Positions 20,601-30,600 of a DNA stretch of 64,000 bases are shown here, one piece after another (positions within the stretch are counted from its first letter, which is position 1; every line of letters starts with the position of its first letter). Below the pieces are notes generated by a model, which made no database searches, was not told the DNA's origin, and saw nothing but the letters and a program-made list of their open reading frames with translations. The position numbers were made by a program, and so were the translations under genes. The stretch is from Xenorhabdus indica (GTDB lineage: Bacteria > Pseudomonadota > Gammaproteobacteria > Enterobacterales > Enterobacteriaceae). Location: positions 158,295-222,294 of the forward strand of contig NZ_NKHP01000001.1 of NCBI RefSeq assembly GCF_014467235.1. Reading direction: 5' to 3'.

Positions 20601-23600
20601 TTGCCAGCCTACGTGAACAACTCAGCAATAACCTCGCCAGCTATATGATCCCCAGTGCTTTCGTTACACTGGAAGCCTTCCCACTAAATCAGAGTGGTAA
20701 AGTAGACCGAGCAGCCCTGCCCATCCCTGATCGCTCCGCCAGTGTTACCCATGAATACGCCGCACCACAGGGAGAAATTGAACAACAACTGGCAGAGATT
20801 TGGCAAAACTTATTGGGCCTGAAGCAAGTCGGACGCCATGACAATTTCTTTGAGCTAGGTGGACACTCTTTATTGACGGTACAGGTAGCATCTCGCTTAC
20901 GTCAGACTCTGAATATTAATGTCACGCTGCAAAATCTGTTTCTTCAACCAACATTAGCTGACTTAGCACAAACTTTGGTCATAGAAACTCAGTCAATTCA
21001 ACCCGATATTATACCTGTCAGCCGCCAAGAGCCATTACCACTCTCCTGGGCGCAGCAGCGTTTATGGTTTTTAGCGCAACTCGACACCGCGGCCCAAACC
21101 GCCTATCACGTATCAGGAGGTTTACACCTGCATGGCGTCCTGGATCTGCCCGCCCTCACAGCGGCGTTCGATCGCCTGGTCGCCCGGCACGAAATTCTGC
21201 GCACCACCTTCCGGCGGGTCGACGGGCAGGCCCGGCAAATTATCGGCCACCCGGACTGCGGGTTTGCCCTGACGGTACACGATTTCAGCCAGTTACCGGC
21301 CGCCGACCAGCATGCCGCTGTTGAGGCCGTCACTGACGGGGAAGCCTCCCAGCCCTTCGATTTTAGTCACGGCCCCCTGATACGCGCGCAACTCCTGAAA
21401 CTCGCCGACCACCAGCACCGCCTGCTGTTAACCCAGCACCACATTATTACGGATGGCTGGTCCCTGAATATCCTGCTGCATGAACTGGCCACGCTTTACC
21501 GCGCCTTTACCCGCGGGCAACCCGATCCGCTGCCGCCACTGCCCGTGCAGTATGCTGATTATGCGCTGTGGCAGCGGCAATGGTTACAGGGGACGGTACT
21601 GGAAACGCAGCTGGCCTTCTGGCGCCAGGCGTTACACGGCACGCCGGCCTTGCTGGCCTTGCCCACCGATCACCCCCGGCCCGCCGTGCAAAGCTACCGG
21701 GGCGATCTGCTCCCCTTTACCTTATCCCCGTCCCTTGTGGCCGCCTTAAAAGCCTTAAGCCAGCGCCACGGCACAACCCTGTTTATGACCCTGCTGACCG
21801 GCTGGGGGATTTTACTGGCCCGCTTAAGCGGCCAGCCGGATATCGTGATTGGCACCCCCGTGGCAAACCGGCAGCACAGTGCGTTAGAGCCGTTAATCGG
21901 TTTCTTTGTCAACACCCTGGCCTTAAGGGTCACGGTGGACGATAATCCCAGTGTGCAGGCCCTACTGGCCCGGGTAAAAGCCCATACGGTGGCGGCCTAT
22001 GCCCACCAGGATCTGCCGTTTGAACAGCTGGTCGAAGCCCTGCAACCCCCGCGCAGCCTGAGCCACAGCCCGATCTTTCAGGTGATGTTTGCCCTGGATA
22101 ACACCCCCAAACATCAGCGGTTCGACTTACCCGGCTTAACCCTGACCGAGATGCCCGCCCCCCGCAGCCAGGCCCAGTTTGACCTGACGTTATCCCTGAA
22201 CGAAACCGCCGAGGGGATCTCAGGGGATCTGGAATACGCCACCGACCTGTTCGGGCGGGCGACCATCGAACGCCTCAGCGGCTACCTGACCCAGATTTTA
22301 ACGGCAATGGCCGCCGATGACCGCCAGCCCGTGAACGCCCTGCCGCTGCTGACCCCGGCCCAGCGCCACCAAGTGCTGGTCCAGTTTAACGCCACCGCCA
22401 CAGACTCCCCGCGGGAGACGCTTATCCACCAGCTGATTGAACAGCAGGCTGCCGCCACCCCCGCGGCCCCGGCCCTGGTGAGCGAAGCGGGCCAGCTCAG
22501 TTATGCCGCCTTAAACCGGCAGGCCAATCAACTGGCCCATGCCCTCCGGGCCACGGGGATCCGCCCGGATGACCGTATCGCCCTGTGTGCCGACCGCAGC
22601 CTGGAGATGATTATCGGGATGCTGGCCATCTTAAAGGCCGGCGCCAGTTACGTACCGCTCGATCCCGACTACCCCACCGACCGGTTAATCTATCTGCTGA
22701 CAGACAGCCAGCCGCTCCTGATACTGACCCAGTGTCACCTGCGCGCGCGACTGGCCGGTACCGGCCTGCCCATTTGGGTCCTGGACAGCGCCGCCCCCCA
22801 CACGGCTATCGCCCGTCACCCGCAAACCAATCCTGCCCACACGGAAACCGGCCTTACGCCCGCCCATCTGGCGTATGTGCTGTACACTTCCGGCTCCACC
22901 GGCCAGCCGAAAGGGGTGATGGTTGAGCACCGGCAGGTGGTGAATTTTATTCAGGCACAAATCCAGCTCACCGCCCTGACCCCGCATGACCGGGTACTGC
23001 AATTCGCTTCCTTCGGGTTTGATAATTCCGTGGCCGAAATCTTCCCCACCCTGGCGGTGGGCGCCACCCTGGTCTTACGCCCGGCCCGCCTGAAAGTGCC
23101 GGATACCGACTTTGTCACCTTTCTGCACACCCACCGCATCACGGTGGTCGATTTGCCCACCGCGTTCTGGCATCTCTGGGCCCAGGAAGTCCGGGCGGGG
23201 CACAGCGCACCGCCGCCCGCCCTGCGCTCGGTGGCCGCCAGCGGTGAAAAAGCGGAGGTGCGCCACCTGCATGCCTGGTTAACCCACCCGGCGGCCCAAG
23301 CCTGCCGCTGGATTAATATTTACGGCCCGACCGAAACCACCGTCAATGCCACCGCCTGCCCGTATGAGCCCGGCCAGCGCCCGCCCGCGGACGATATCCC
23401 CATCGGCCGGCCGATGGCCAATACCACCGTCTATATCCTCGACCCCCAGGGGCAGCCCGTGCCGGTCGGCGTCACCGGCGAGATCTATATCGGCGGCGAG
23501 GGGGTGGCCCGCGGCTACCTGAACCGCCCTGAGCTGACCGCGGAACGCTTTCTCCCCGATCCCTTCCGCCCGGTGCCGGGGGCGCGTATGTACCGCACCG

Positions 23601-26600
23601 GCGATTTGGGCCACTGGCGGCCGGAGGGCTCGGTCCATTACCTGGGGCGCAATGATTTTCAGGTCAAACTCCGCGGATTCCGCATTGAACTGGGGGAAAT
23701 CGAAACGCACCTGGGGGCGTGCCCCGGGGTGAAGGACGCCCTGGTTATCGTCCGGGAAGACGACCCCGGCGACAAACGGCTGGTCGCGTATTTGGTCCCC
23801 GACACCCCCGGCCCGCTGGATGCGGCCCGCCTGCGTGACCAGCTCAGCCATCACCTCGCCAGCTATATGATCCCCGGGGCCTTCGTGACCCTGGCCGCCT
23901 TTCCGCTTAACCCGAGCGGCAAAATTGACCGCCAGGCGTTACCGGCCCCGGACCGGGCCGCCCGTGTCAGCCGGGCCTATGCCGCCCCGCAGGGCGAAGC
24001 CGAACAGCAACTGGCCGCGGTGTGGCAAACCCTGCTCCAGCTGGCCCAGGTCAGCCGTCACGATAATTTCTTTGAACTGGGCGGGCATTCGTTGCTGGTG
24101 GTCACGTTGATCGAGCAGCTGCGCCAGCACCGCTGGACCCTGCCGGTCAGCGCCGTGTTTGCCGCCCCGACCCTGGCCGCCATGGCCCGGCAACTGACCC
24201 CGGCCCCGGCGGACAGCCCCAGACCCGGCCCGCCTGCCAACCTGATCCCGCCGGACTGCCCGGCCATCACCCCGGCGATGTTACCGCTGGTGTCACTGAC
24301 CCCGGCCCAGATTGACGCGGTGGTCGCCCGGGTCGCCGGCGGCGCGCGCAATGTGCAAGATATGTATCCCCTCGGCCCCCTGCAGGAAGGGATCTTATTC
24401 CATTATTTGCTGGACACCGGCAGTGACACCTACCTGGACCGCCAGTTTATCCGCTTTGACAGCCGGGCCCGGCTGGCGCAGTTCTTACAGGCCCTGCAAC
24501 AGGTGATCGCCCGCCATGATATTTTGCGCAGTGCGGTCCACTGGCAGGACCTGCCCGACCCCGTGCAGGTGGTGTACCGCCGGGCCGTCCTGCCCCAGAC
24601 CGAAGCCGTGCTGGTGCCCGGGGAGGCGGGCGAACACCAGTTACGCCGCCTGACGGACACCCGCCTGGATATCACCCGGGCCCCGTTACTGGCCGCCACC
24701 TTCGCGCAGGAGCCCGGCAGCCCCCACTGGCTGCTGGCCCTGCAACACCATCACCTGGTGTGTGATCACCTGTCGCTGGAAATGATCTTCAATGAAATGC
24801 AGGCCCTGCTTGCCGGCCAGGGCGACACGCTGCCCCCGTCACTACCTTACCGGCACTTTATTGCCCAAGTCCGTGCGGTGCCGGCTGAAACCCACCAGGC
24901 TTACTTCCGGCAACTGCTGGGGGATGTGGCAGCGCCCACCCTGCCGTTCAGCCTGACCGAGACCCAACACCGCCCGGCCGATATCGCCGAAGCCGTTATG
25001 CCACTGGAGGACGCGCTCAGCCAGCAGATAACCGCGTGTGCCCGCCAGCAGGGGGTCAGTGCCGCGGTCTTGTTTCATGTCGCCTGGGCTCAGGTGCTGG
25101 CCCTGTGCAGCGGGCAGGACGATATTGTGTTCGGCACGGTGTTACTGGGGCGCCTGCAGGGCGGGGCCGGGACGGCTCAGGTATTCGGCATGCTCATCAA
25201 TACCCTGCCGGTCCGTATCCGGCTACAGGATGACACGGTGCAACAGGCGGTACAGGCCACCCATCAGCAGCTCAGTGCCCTGCTGGCGCACGAGCAAACG
25301 CCGCTGGCCCTGGCGCAGCGGTGCAGCGGCATTCCGGCCCCCCTGCCCCTTTTCAGCAGCTTACTCAATTTCCGCCACAGCCAGCGGGCCCCTGAGCCAG
25401 CGGCCTCACCGGCCTGGGCCGGGATCCAGGTTCTTTCCGACGAAGAATACAGCAACTACCCGTTATCGCTGGATGTGGATGCCTTTGAGGACGGGTTTGC
25501 GTTAACCGCCCAGTGCCCGTCCTCCCTGAATCCGGCCCGCATTAACCAGTATATGGTGGCGGCGTTAAGCCAGCTGGTGAACGCCCTGCACACCGCCCCG
25601 GCCCGGGCTATCCGTACCCTGGATGTTCTCCCGGACGAGGAACGCCACCGGTTACTGGTGGCCTTTAATCCGGCGGCGGTGACGGCCCCGGCCGGCCTGC
25701 TTCACCAGGCGGTTGAGCAGCAGGCGGCCCGCACACCGGCCGCCACCGCCCTGATCGGGGGTGACACGTCACTCAGTTACGCCGCCCTCAACCGGCGCGC
25801 CAATCAGCTGGCCCACGCCCTGATCGCCGCCGGCGTGCGGCCCGATGACCGGGTGGCGATTTATGCCGGGCGCAGTGCCGCCCTGATTATCGGTTTACTG
25901 GGGATCCTTAAAGCGGGGGCCGGTTATGTGCCGCTGGCCACCGACCACCCGCGCGAACGCCTGGCGTATCTGTTGTCAGACAGTGCCCCGGTCTTGCTGC
26001 TGACGCAAACCCATTTACAGCCGCACCTGCCTGAAACCCCGGTGCCTGTCTGGTGCCTGGATGAAGCCCGCCAGCAGGCCAGCCTGGAGACCTCTCCGGC
26101 TGACAACCCGCAACCGGCCCGGCTGGGATTGCAGCCGCATCATCTGGCCTACGTGATTTACACCTCCGGCTCGACCGGGTTACCGAAAGGGGTGATGGTT
26201 GAACACCGTCATGTGACAAGTTTTGTCGCGGCGCAGTTGCAGGCCAGCCCCCTGACTGCCACCGACCGGGTGTTGCAATTTACCGCGGTGGCGTTTGATA
26301 CCGCGGTGTCGGAAATCTTCCCGACCTTCGCCGCCGGGGCCACTTTAATTCTGCGGCCCGACGCCCTGCACATCCCCGACAGCGCATTCAGCGCGTTTTT
26401 GCACGCGCAGAAAATCACCGTTCTGGATGTGCCGGCCGCGTTCTGGCACTTGTGGGTGCAGGAGCTGGCTGCCGGCCGGTGCCCTTTCAGCCCTGATTTA
26501 CGCACGGTGACGGTGGGCGGCGAAAAAGTGGAGGCCCGCCACTTACACACCTGGCGGGCTTTACCCGAGACCCAGCCGTGCCGCTGGCTTAACGCCTATG

Positions 26601-27580
26601 GGCCCACGGAAACCACTGTCACGGCCACCATCTGGGCAGGGGATAACACCGGCCAGCCCCCGCAGATGGGGCCCCCCGTGGCGGCTGTCCCGATTGGCCG
26701 CCCGCTGTCCAACAGCAAACTCTATATTCTGGATGCGCACGGCCGGCCGGTGCCTGTCGGCGTCACGGGGGAAATTTATGTGGGGGGCGCGGGGGTTGCC
26801 CGCGGTTACCTGAACCGCCCTGACCTGACGGCCGAACGGTTTATCCATGATCCGTTCAGTGCCCGGCCGGGGGCGCGCATGTACCGCACCGGGGATCTGG
26901 GCCACTGGCGGCCGGACGGCCATATCCACTGTCTGGGGCGCAATGATTTTCAGGTGAAAATCCGCGGGTTCCGCATTGAGCTGGGGGAAATTGAAACACA
27001 ATTGGCGGCCTGCCCGGGGGTTAAAGAGGCGGCAGTGATTGCACGTGAAAATACAACAGGAGATCAATGTCTAGTCGCTTATCTAGTCCCACAACCCAAT
27101 ATTTCTTTAGATCCCAATGGACTGCGTGAACAACTCAGTCGTCACTTGATGGAGTACATGCTTCCTCAAGCTTATATGATACTGGATACCTTACCTCTCA
27201 CCGCAAATGGAAAGCTGGATCGTCAAGCACTGCCTGCGCCGGATCACTCCTCTATTGCTGTCCATACATATGAAATTCCTCAAGGCGAAATTGAGCAACA
27301 ACTTGCCACAATTTGGCAGGATTTATTAGGGTTAGACCAAGCCGGACGCCATGATGATTTCTTTGTATTAGGAGGAAACTCGCTTTCGATCATGCAGTTA
27401 TCCAGGCACCTGCGTAACACATTCCATCTTGATATATCGGTTGCAGATATCTTCCGTCATTCAACTCTATCTCAACTTGCTGAACTTATTTCATCAATAC
27501 AACAAGATATCAGTTCCATACAACAAGAACTGGATGATCTGTCTGAGGATGAGTTGCTTGCCATGTTACGTGAAGATTAA
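17681..27580 (+). CDS. NRPS, three modules C-A-T-C-A-T-(E/C)-A-T
   Basis: 3299 residues. Module 1: C (HHIISDGWS near 179), A (about 506-1010), T (LGGHSLLTV near 1060). Module 2: C (from about 1116, HHIITDGWS near 1253), A (about 1581-2090), T (near 2133). Module 3: dual-type E/C (MYPLGPLQEGILFHYLL from 2227, HHHLVCDH near 2355), A (about 2671-3180), T (LGGNSLSIM near 3230). My A-domain codes are D-N-A-D-A-G-T-V-N, D-N-A-D-A-S-I-V-N and D-T-S-D-T-G-A-V-T. I cannot assign them firmly; Asp at the fourth position is also seen in lysine and glutamine codes and would suit a basic side chain such as Dab. The C-terminus DDLSEDELLAMLRED looks like a short docking motif for the next protein. Bases 21035-27050 (residues about 1118-3123) are strongly GC-rich and almost identical to part of the next gene; both ends of the gene are AT-rich. 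No separate E domain is present. Confidence 0.95.
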   Translation: MNNNELNSLPLAEREKLLESAKAAKLTRQYTQRTSITVQPREGDIPLSWAQQRLWFLTQLDLAAQTAYHMSTGLHLQGLLNQNALKAALDRIVARHEILRTTFVSIEGTARQVIADANGGFALTTEDISHLPESEKQTTVEKCARYEAITPFDFTQGPLFRGHLLRLAEDEHILLLTQHHIISDGWSVNVLIYELSTLYHAFCQELVDPLPELPLQYIDYTLWQHQWLQGNVLENLLNYWRNELQGAPILLELPTDKPRPIKQSYTGNRVNVAFSPTLSTALKAFSQRHGTTLFMTLLAGWSVLLSRISGQHDLVIGTPVANRQQHELEPLIGFFVNTLALRIQLSDNPSISELLNRVKHQALSAYAHQDLPFEQLVEVLKPPRNLSHSPIFQVMLALDNTPGQQSFELSGLHVKELSHIRNSTYFDLTLSLNDTDQGLVGDLEYSSDIFEHASIERMAGHLQTLLEAMIADDNQQIETLPLLTSPQRDQLLTNFNLSAQDYQQDRLIHQLIEQQAASRPDAIALIGEEGQLSYAELNRHANQLAYAIRAAGVCPDERIAICVERSLEMIIGLLGILKAGASYVPLDPEHPTERLIYMLSDSQPALILTQRHLSARLTSIDLPIWALDSTEHQTHIASQPRDNISITQSGLTPSNLAYVLYTSGSTGLPKGVMIEHRNVVHLIHAHIQMTKLTQYDRVLQFASFGFDNSVAEIFPTLAVGATLILRPAHIKVPDAEFITFLQENNITVVDLPTAFWHLWAQEINNGYSYPPKQLRSVAAGGEKAESRHLKAWLSSPGTQKCRWINTYGPTETTVNATSSVFDKDNPCPFEDIPIGCPITNTRIYILDKQGQPVPVGVTGEIYIGGDGVARGYLNRPDLTSERFLYDPFSNKPEARMYHTGDLGRWQPDGNIHYLGRNDFQVKIRGFRIELGEIETQLVACIGVKDAIVIAREDDNGDKRLVAYLIPQPNTILNVASLREQLSNNLASYMIPSAFVTLEAFPLNQSGKVDRAALPIPDRSASVTHEYAAPQGEIEQQLAEIWQNLLGLKQVGRHDNFFELGGHSLLTVQVASRLRQTLNINVTLQNLFLQPTLADLAQTLVIETQSIQPDIIPVSRQEPLPLSWAQQRLWFLAQLDTAAQTAYHVSGGLHLHGVLDLPALTAAFDRLVARHEILRTTFRRVDGQARQIIGHPDCGFALTVHDFSQLPAADQHAAVEAVTDGEASQPFDFSHGPLIRAQLLKLADHQHRLLLTQHHIITDGWSLNILLHELATLYRAFTRGQPDPLPPLPVQYADYALWQRQWLQGTVLETQLAFWRQALHGTPALLALPTDHPRPAVQSYRGDLLPFTLSPSLVAALKALSQRHGTTLFMTLLTGWGILLARLSGQPDIVIGTPVANRQHSALEPLIGFFVNTLALRVTVDDNPSVQALLARVKAHTVAAYAHQDLPFEQLVEALQPPRSLSHSPIFQVMFALDNTPKHQRFDLPGLTLTEMPAPRSQAQFDLTLSLNETAEGISGDLEYATDLFGRATIERLSGYLTQILTAMAADDRQPVNALPLLTPAQRHQVLVQFNATATDSPRETLIHQLIEQQAAATPAAPALVSEAGQLSYAALNRQANQLAHALRATGIRPDDRIALCADRSLEMIIGMLAILKAGASYVPLDPDYPTDRLIYLLTDSQPLLILTQCHLRARLAGTGLPIWVLDSAAPHTAIARHPQTNPAHTETGLTPAHLAYVLYTSGSTGQPKGVMVEHRQVVNFIQAQIQLTALTPHDRVLQFASFGFDNSVAEIFPTLAVGATLVLRPARLKVPDTDFVTFLHTHRITVVDLPTAFWHLWAQEVRAGHSAPPPALRSVAASGEKAEVRHLHAWLTHPAAQACRWINIYGPTETTVNATACPYEPGQRPPADDIPIGRPMANTTVYILDPQGQPVPVGVTGEIYIGGEGVARGYLNRPELTAERFLPDPFRPVPGARMYRTGDLGHWRPEGSVHYLGRNDFQVKLRGFRIELGEIETHLGACPGVKDALVIVREDDPGDKRLVAYLVPDTPGPLDAARLRDQLSHHLASYMIPGAFVTLAAFPLNPSGKIDRQALPAPDRAARVSRAYAAPQGEAEQQLAAVWQTLLQLAQVSRHDNFFELGGHSLLVVTLIEQLRQHRWTLPVSAVFAAPTLAAMARQLTPAPADSPRPGPPANLIPPDCPAITPAMLPLVSLTPAQIDAVVARVAGGARNVQDMYPLGPLQEGILFHYLLDTGSDTYLDRQFIRFDSRARLAQFLQALQQVIARHDILRSAVHWQDLPDPVQVVYRRAVLPQTEAVLVPGEAGEHQLRRLTDTRLDITRAPLLAATFAQEPGSPHWLLALQHHHLVCDHLSLEMIFNEMQALLAGQGDTLPPSLPYRHFIAQVRAVPAETHQAYFRQLLGDVAAPTLPFSLTETQHRPADIAEAVMPLEDALSQQITACARQQGVSAAVLFHVAWAQVLALCSGQDDIVFGTVLLGRLQGGAGTAQVFGMLINTLPVRIRLQDDTVQQAVQATHQQLSALLAHEQTPLALAQRCSGIPAPLPLFSSLLNFRHSQRAPEPAASPAWAGIQVLSDEEYSNYPLSLDVDAFEDGFALTAQCPSSLNPARINQYMVAALSQLVNALHTAPARAIRTLDVLPDEERHRLLVAFNPAAVTAPAGLLHQAVEQQAARTPAATALIGGDTSLSYAALNRRANQLAHALIAAGVRPDDRVAIYAGRSAALIIGLLGILKAGAGYVPLATDHPRERLAYLLSDSAPVLLLTQTHLQPHLPETPVPVWCLDEARQQASLETSPADNPQPARLGLQPHHLAYVIYTSGSTGLPKGVMVEHRHVTSFVAAQLQASPLTATDRVLQFTAVAFDTAVSEIFPTFAAGATLILRPDALHIPDSAFSAFLHAQKITVLDVPAAFWHLWVQELAAGRCPFSPDLRTVTVGGEKVEARHLHTWRALPETQPCRWLNAYGPTETTVTATIWAGDNTGQPPQMGPPVAAVPIGRPLSNSKLYILDAHGRPVPVGVTGEIYVGGAGVARGYLNRPDLTAERFIHDPFSARPGARMYRTGDLGHWRPDGHIHCLGRNDFQVKIRGFRIELGEIETQLAACPGVKEAAVIARENTTGDQCLVAYLVPQPNISLDPNGLREQLSRHLMEYMLPQAYMILDTLPLTANGKLDRQALPAPDHSSIAVHTYEIPQGEIEQQLATIWQDLLGLDQAGRHDDFFVLGGNSLSIMQLSRHLRNTFHLDISVADIFRHSTLSQLAELISSIQQDISSIQQELDDLSEDELLAMLRED
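21035..27050 (+). repeat. 6.0-kb GC-rich NRPS direct repeat, copy 1
   Basis: The segment starts in the first motif of a C domain (LPLSWAQQRLWFL) and ends just after the A8 motif of the A domain two modules later. It matches 27741-33756 at a constant offset of 6706 bases, so there are no net indels. By eye I found about fifteen substitutions, clustered at the first 150 bases and around 26370-27045. It covers C-A-T-(E/C)-A minus the end of the last A domain. Its GC richness contrasts abruptly with the AT-rich flanks. Confidence 0.97.
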
Positions 27581-27608
27581 TAGTGAACAAAATGGGCAAA
27601 AGAACAAA

Positions 27609-30600
27609 ATGAATAATAACGAACAAAGACTAAATCAGTTAAAGCAGGCAGTACTTCAGAAAAAACTGAAAGGAAGAATTCCAGATAAGCAAATTGAAGA
27701 AAAATATCAGCTAGTCAGTAGAACCGATCCGAAACAGGAATTACCACTCTCCTGGGCACAGCAGCGTTTATGGTTTTTAGCGCAACTCGACCCCGCGGCC
27801 CAAACCGCCTATCACGTGTCAGATAGTTTACACCTGCATGGCGTCCTGGATCTGCCCGCCCTCACAGCGGCGTTCGATCGCCTGGTCGCCCGGCATGAAA
27901 TCCTGCGCACCACCTTCCGGCGGGTCGACGGGCAGGCCCGGCAAATTATCGGCCACCCGGACTGCGGGTTTGCCCTGACGGTACACGATTTCAGCCAGTT
28001 ACCGGCCGCCGACCAGCATGCCGCTGTTGAGGCCGTCACTGACGGGGAAGCCTCCCAGCCCTTCGATTTTAGTCACGGCCCCCTGATACGCGCGCAACTC
28101 CTGAAACTCGCCGACCACCAGCACCGCCTGCTGTTAACCCAGCACCACATTATTACGGATGGCTGGTCCCTGAATATCCTGCTGCATGAACTGGCCACGC
28201 TTTACCGCGCCTTTACCCGCGGGCAACCCGATCCGCTGCCGCCACTGCCCGTGCAGTATGCTGATTATGCGCTGTGGCAGCGGCAATGGTTACAGGGGAC
28301 GGTACTGGAAACGCAGCTGGCCTTCTGGCGCCAGGCGTTACACGGCACGCCGGCGTTACTGGCCTTGCCCACCGATCACCCCCGGCCCGCCGTGCAAAGC
28401 TACCGGGGCGATCTGCTCCCCTTTACCTTATCCCCGTCCCTTGTGGCCGCCTTAAAAGCCTTAAGCCAGCGCCACGGCACAACCCTGTTTATGACCCTGC
28501 TGACCGGCTGGGGGATTTTACTGGCCCGCTTAAGCGGCCAGCCGGATATCGTGATTGGCACCCCCGTGGCAAACCGGCAGCACAGTGCGTTAGAGCCGTT
28601 AATCGGTTTCTTTGTCAACACCCTGGCCTTAAGGGTCACGGTGGACGATAATCCCAGTGTGCAGGCCCTACTGGCCCGGGTAAAAGCCCATACGGTGGCG
28701 GCCTATGCCCACCAGGATCTGCCGTTTGAACAGCTGGTCGAAGCCCTGCAACCCCCGCGCAGCCTGAGCCACAGCCCGATCTTTCAGGTGATGTTTGCCC
28801 TGGATAACACCCCCAAACATCAGCGGTTCGACTTACCCGGCTTAACCCTGACCGAGATGCCCGCCCCCCGCAGCCAGGCCCAGTTTGACCTGACGTTATC
28901 CCTGAACGAAACCGCCGAGGGGATCTCAGGGGATCTGGAATACGCCACCGACCTGTTCGGGCGGGCGACCATCGAACGCCTCAGCGGCTACCTGACCCAG
29001 ATTTTAACGGCAATGGCCGCCGATGACCGCCAGCCCGTGAACGCCCTGCCGCTGCTGACCCCGGCCCAGCGCCACCAAGTGCTGGTCCAGTTTAACGCCA
29101 CCGCCACAGACTCCCCGCGGGAGACGCTTATCCACCAGCTGATTGAACAGCAGGCTGCCGCCACCCCCGCGGCCCCGGCCCTGGTGAGCGAAGCGGGCCA
29201 GCTCAGTTATGCCGCCTTAAACCGGCAGGCCAATCAACTGGCCCATGCCCTCCGGGCCACGGGGATCCGCCCGGATGACCGTATCGCCCTGTGTGCCGAC
29301 CGCAGCCTGGAGATGATTATCGGGATGCTGGCCATCTTAAAGGCCGGCGCCAGTTACGTACCGCTCGATCCCGACTACCCCACCGACCGGTTAATCTATC
29401 TGCTGACAGACAGCCAGCCGCTCCTGATACTGACCCAGTGTCACCTGCGCGCGCGACTGGCCGGTACCGGCCTGCCCATTTGGGTCCTGGACAGCGCCGC
29501 CCCCCACACGGCTATCGCCCGTCACCCGCAAACCAATCCTGCCCACACGGAAACCGGCCTTACGCCCGCCCATCTGGCGTATGTGCTGTACACTTCCGGC
29601 TCCACCGGCCAGCCGAAAGGGGTGATGGTTGAGCACCGGCAGGTGGTGAATTTTATTCAGGCACAAATCCAGCTCACCGCCCTGACCCCGCATGACCGGG
29701 TACTGCAATTCGCTTCCTTCGGGTTTGATAATTCCGTGGCCGAAATCTTCCCCACCCTGGCGGTGGGCGCCACCCTGGTCTTACGCCCGGCCCGCCTGAA
29801 AGTGCCGGATACCGACTTTGTCACCTTTCTGCACACCCACCGCATCACGGTGGTCGATTTGCCCACCGCGTTCTGGCATCTCTGGGCCCAGGAAGTCCGG
29901 GCGGGGCACAGCGCACCGCCGCCCGCCCTGCGCTCGGTGGCCGCCAGCGGTGAAAAAGCGGAGGTGCGCCACCTGCATGCCTGGTTAACCCACCCGGCGG
30001 CCCAAGCCTGCCGCTGGATTAATATTTACGGCCCGACCGAAACCACCGTCAATGCCACCGCCTGCCCGTATGAGCCCGGCCAGCGCCCGCCCGCGGACGA
30101 TATCCCCATCGGCCGGCCGATGGCCAATACCACCGTCTATATCCTCGACCCCCAGGGGCAGCCCGTGCCGGTCGGCGTCACCGGCGAGATCTATATCGGC
30201 GGCGAGGGGGTGGCCCGCGGCTACCTGAACCGCCCTGAGCTGACCGCGGAACGCTTTCTCCCCGATCCCTTCCGCCCGGTGCCGGGGGCGCGTATGTACC
30301 GCACCGGCGATTTGGGCCACTGGCGGCCGGAGGGCTCGGTCCATTACCTGGGGCGCAATGATTTTCAGGTCAAACTCCGCGGATTCCGCATTGAACTGGG
30401 GGAAATCGAAACGCACCTGGGGGCGTGCCCCGGGGTGAAGGACGCCCTGGTTATCGTCCGGGAAGACGACCCCGGCGACAAACGGCTGGTCGCGTATTTG
30501 GTCCCCGACACCCCCGGCCCGCTGGATGCGGCCCGCCTGCGTGACCAGCTCAGCCATCACCTCGCCAGCTATATGATCCCCGGGGCCTTCGTGACCCTGG

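Noticed and set aside
27429..27608. Longer N-terminus for the last NRPS
   Set aside because: It would overlap the preceding NRPS by 150 bases in another frame; ATG 27609 gives a leader typical of NRPS docking regions.
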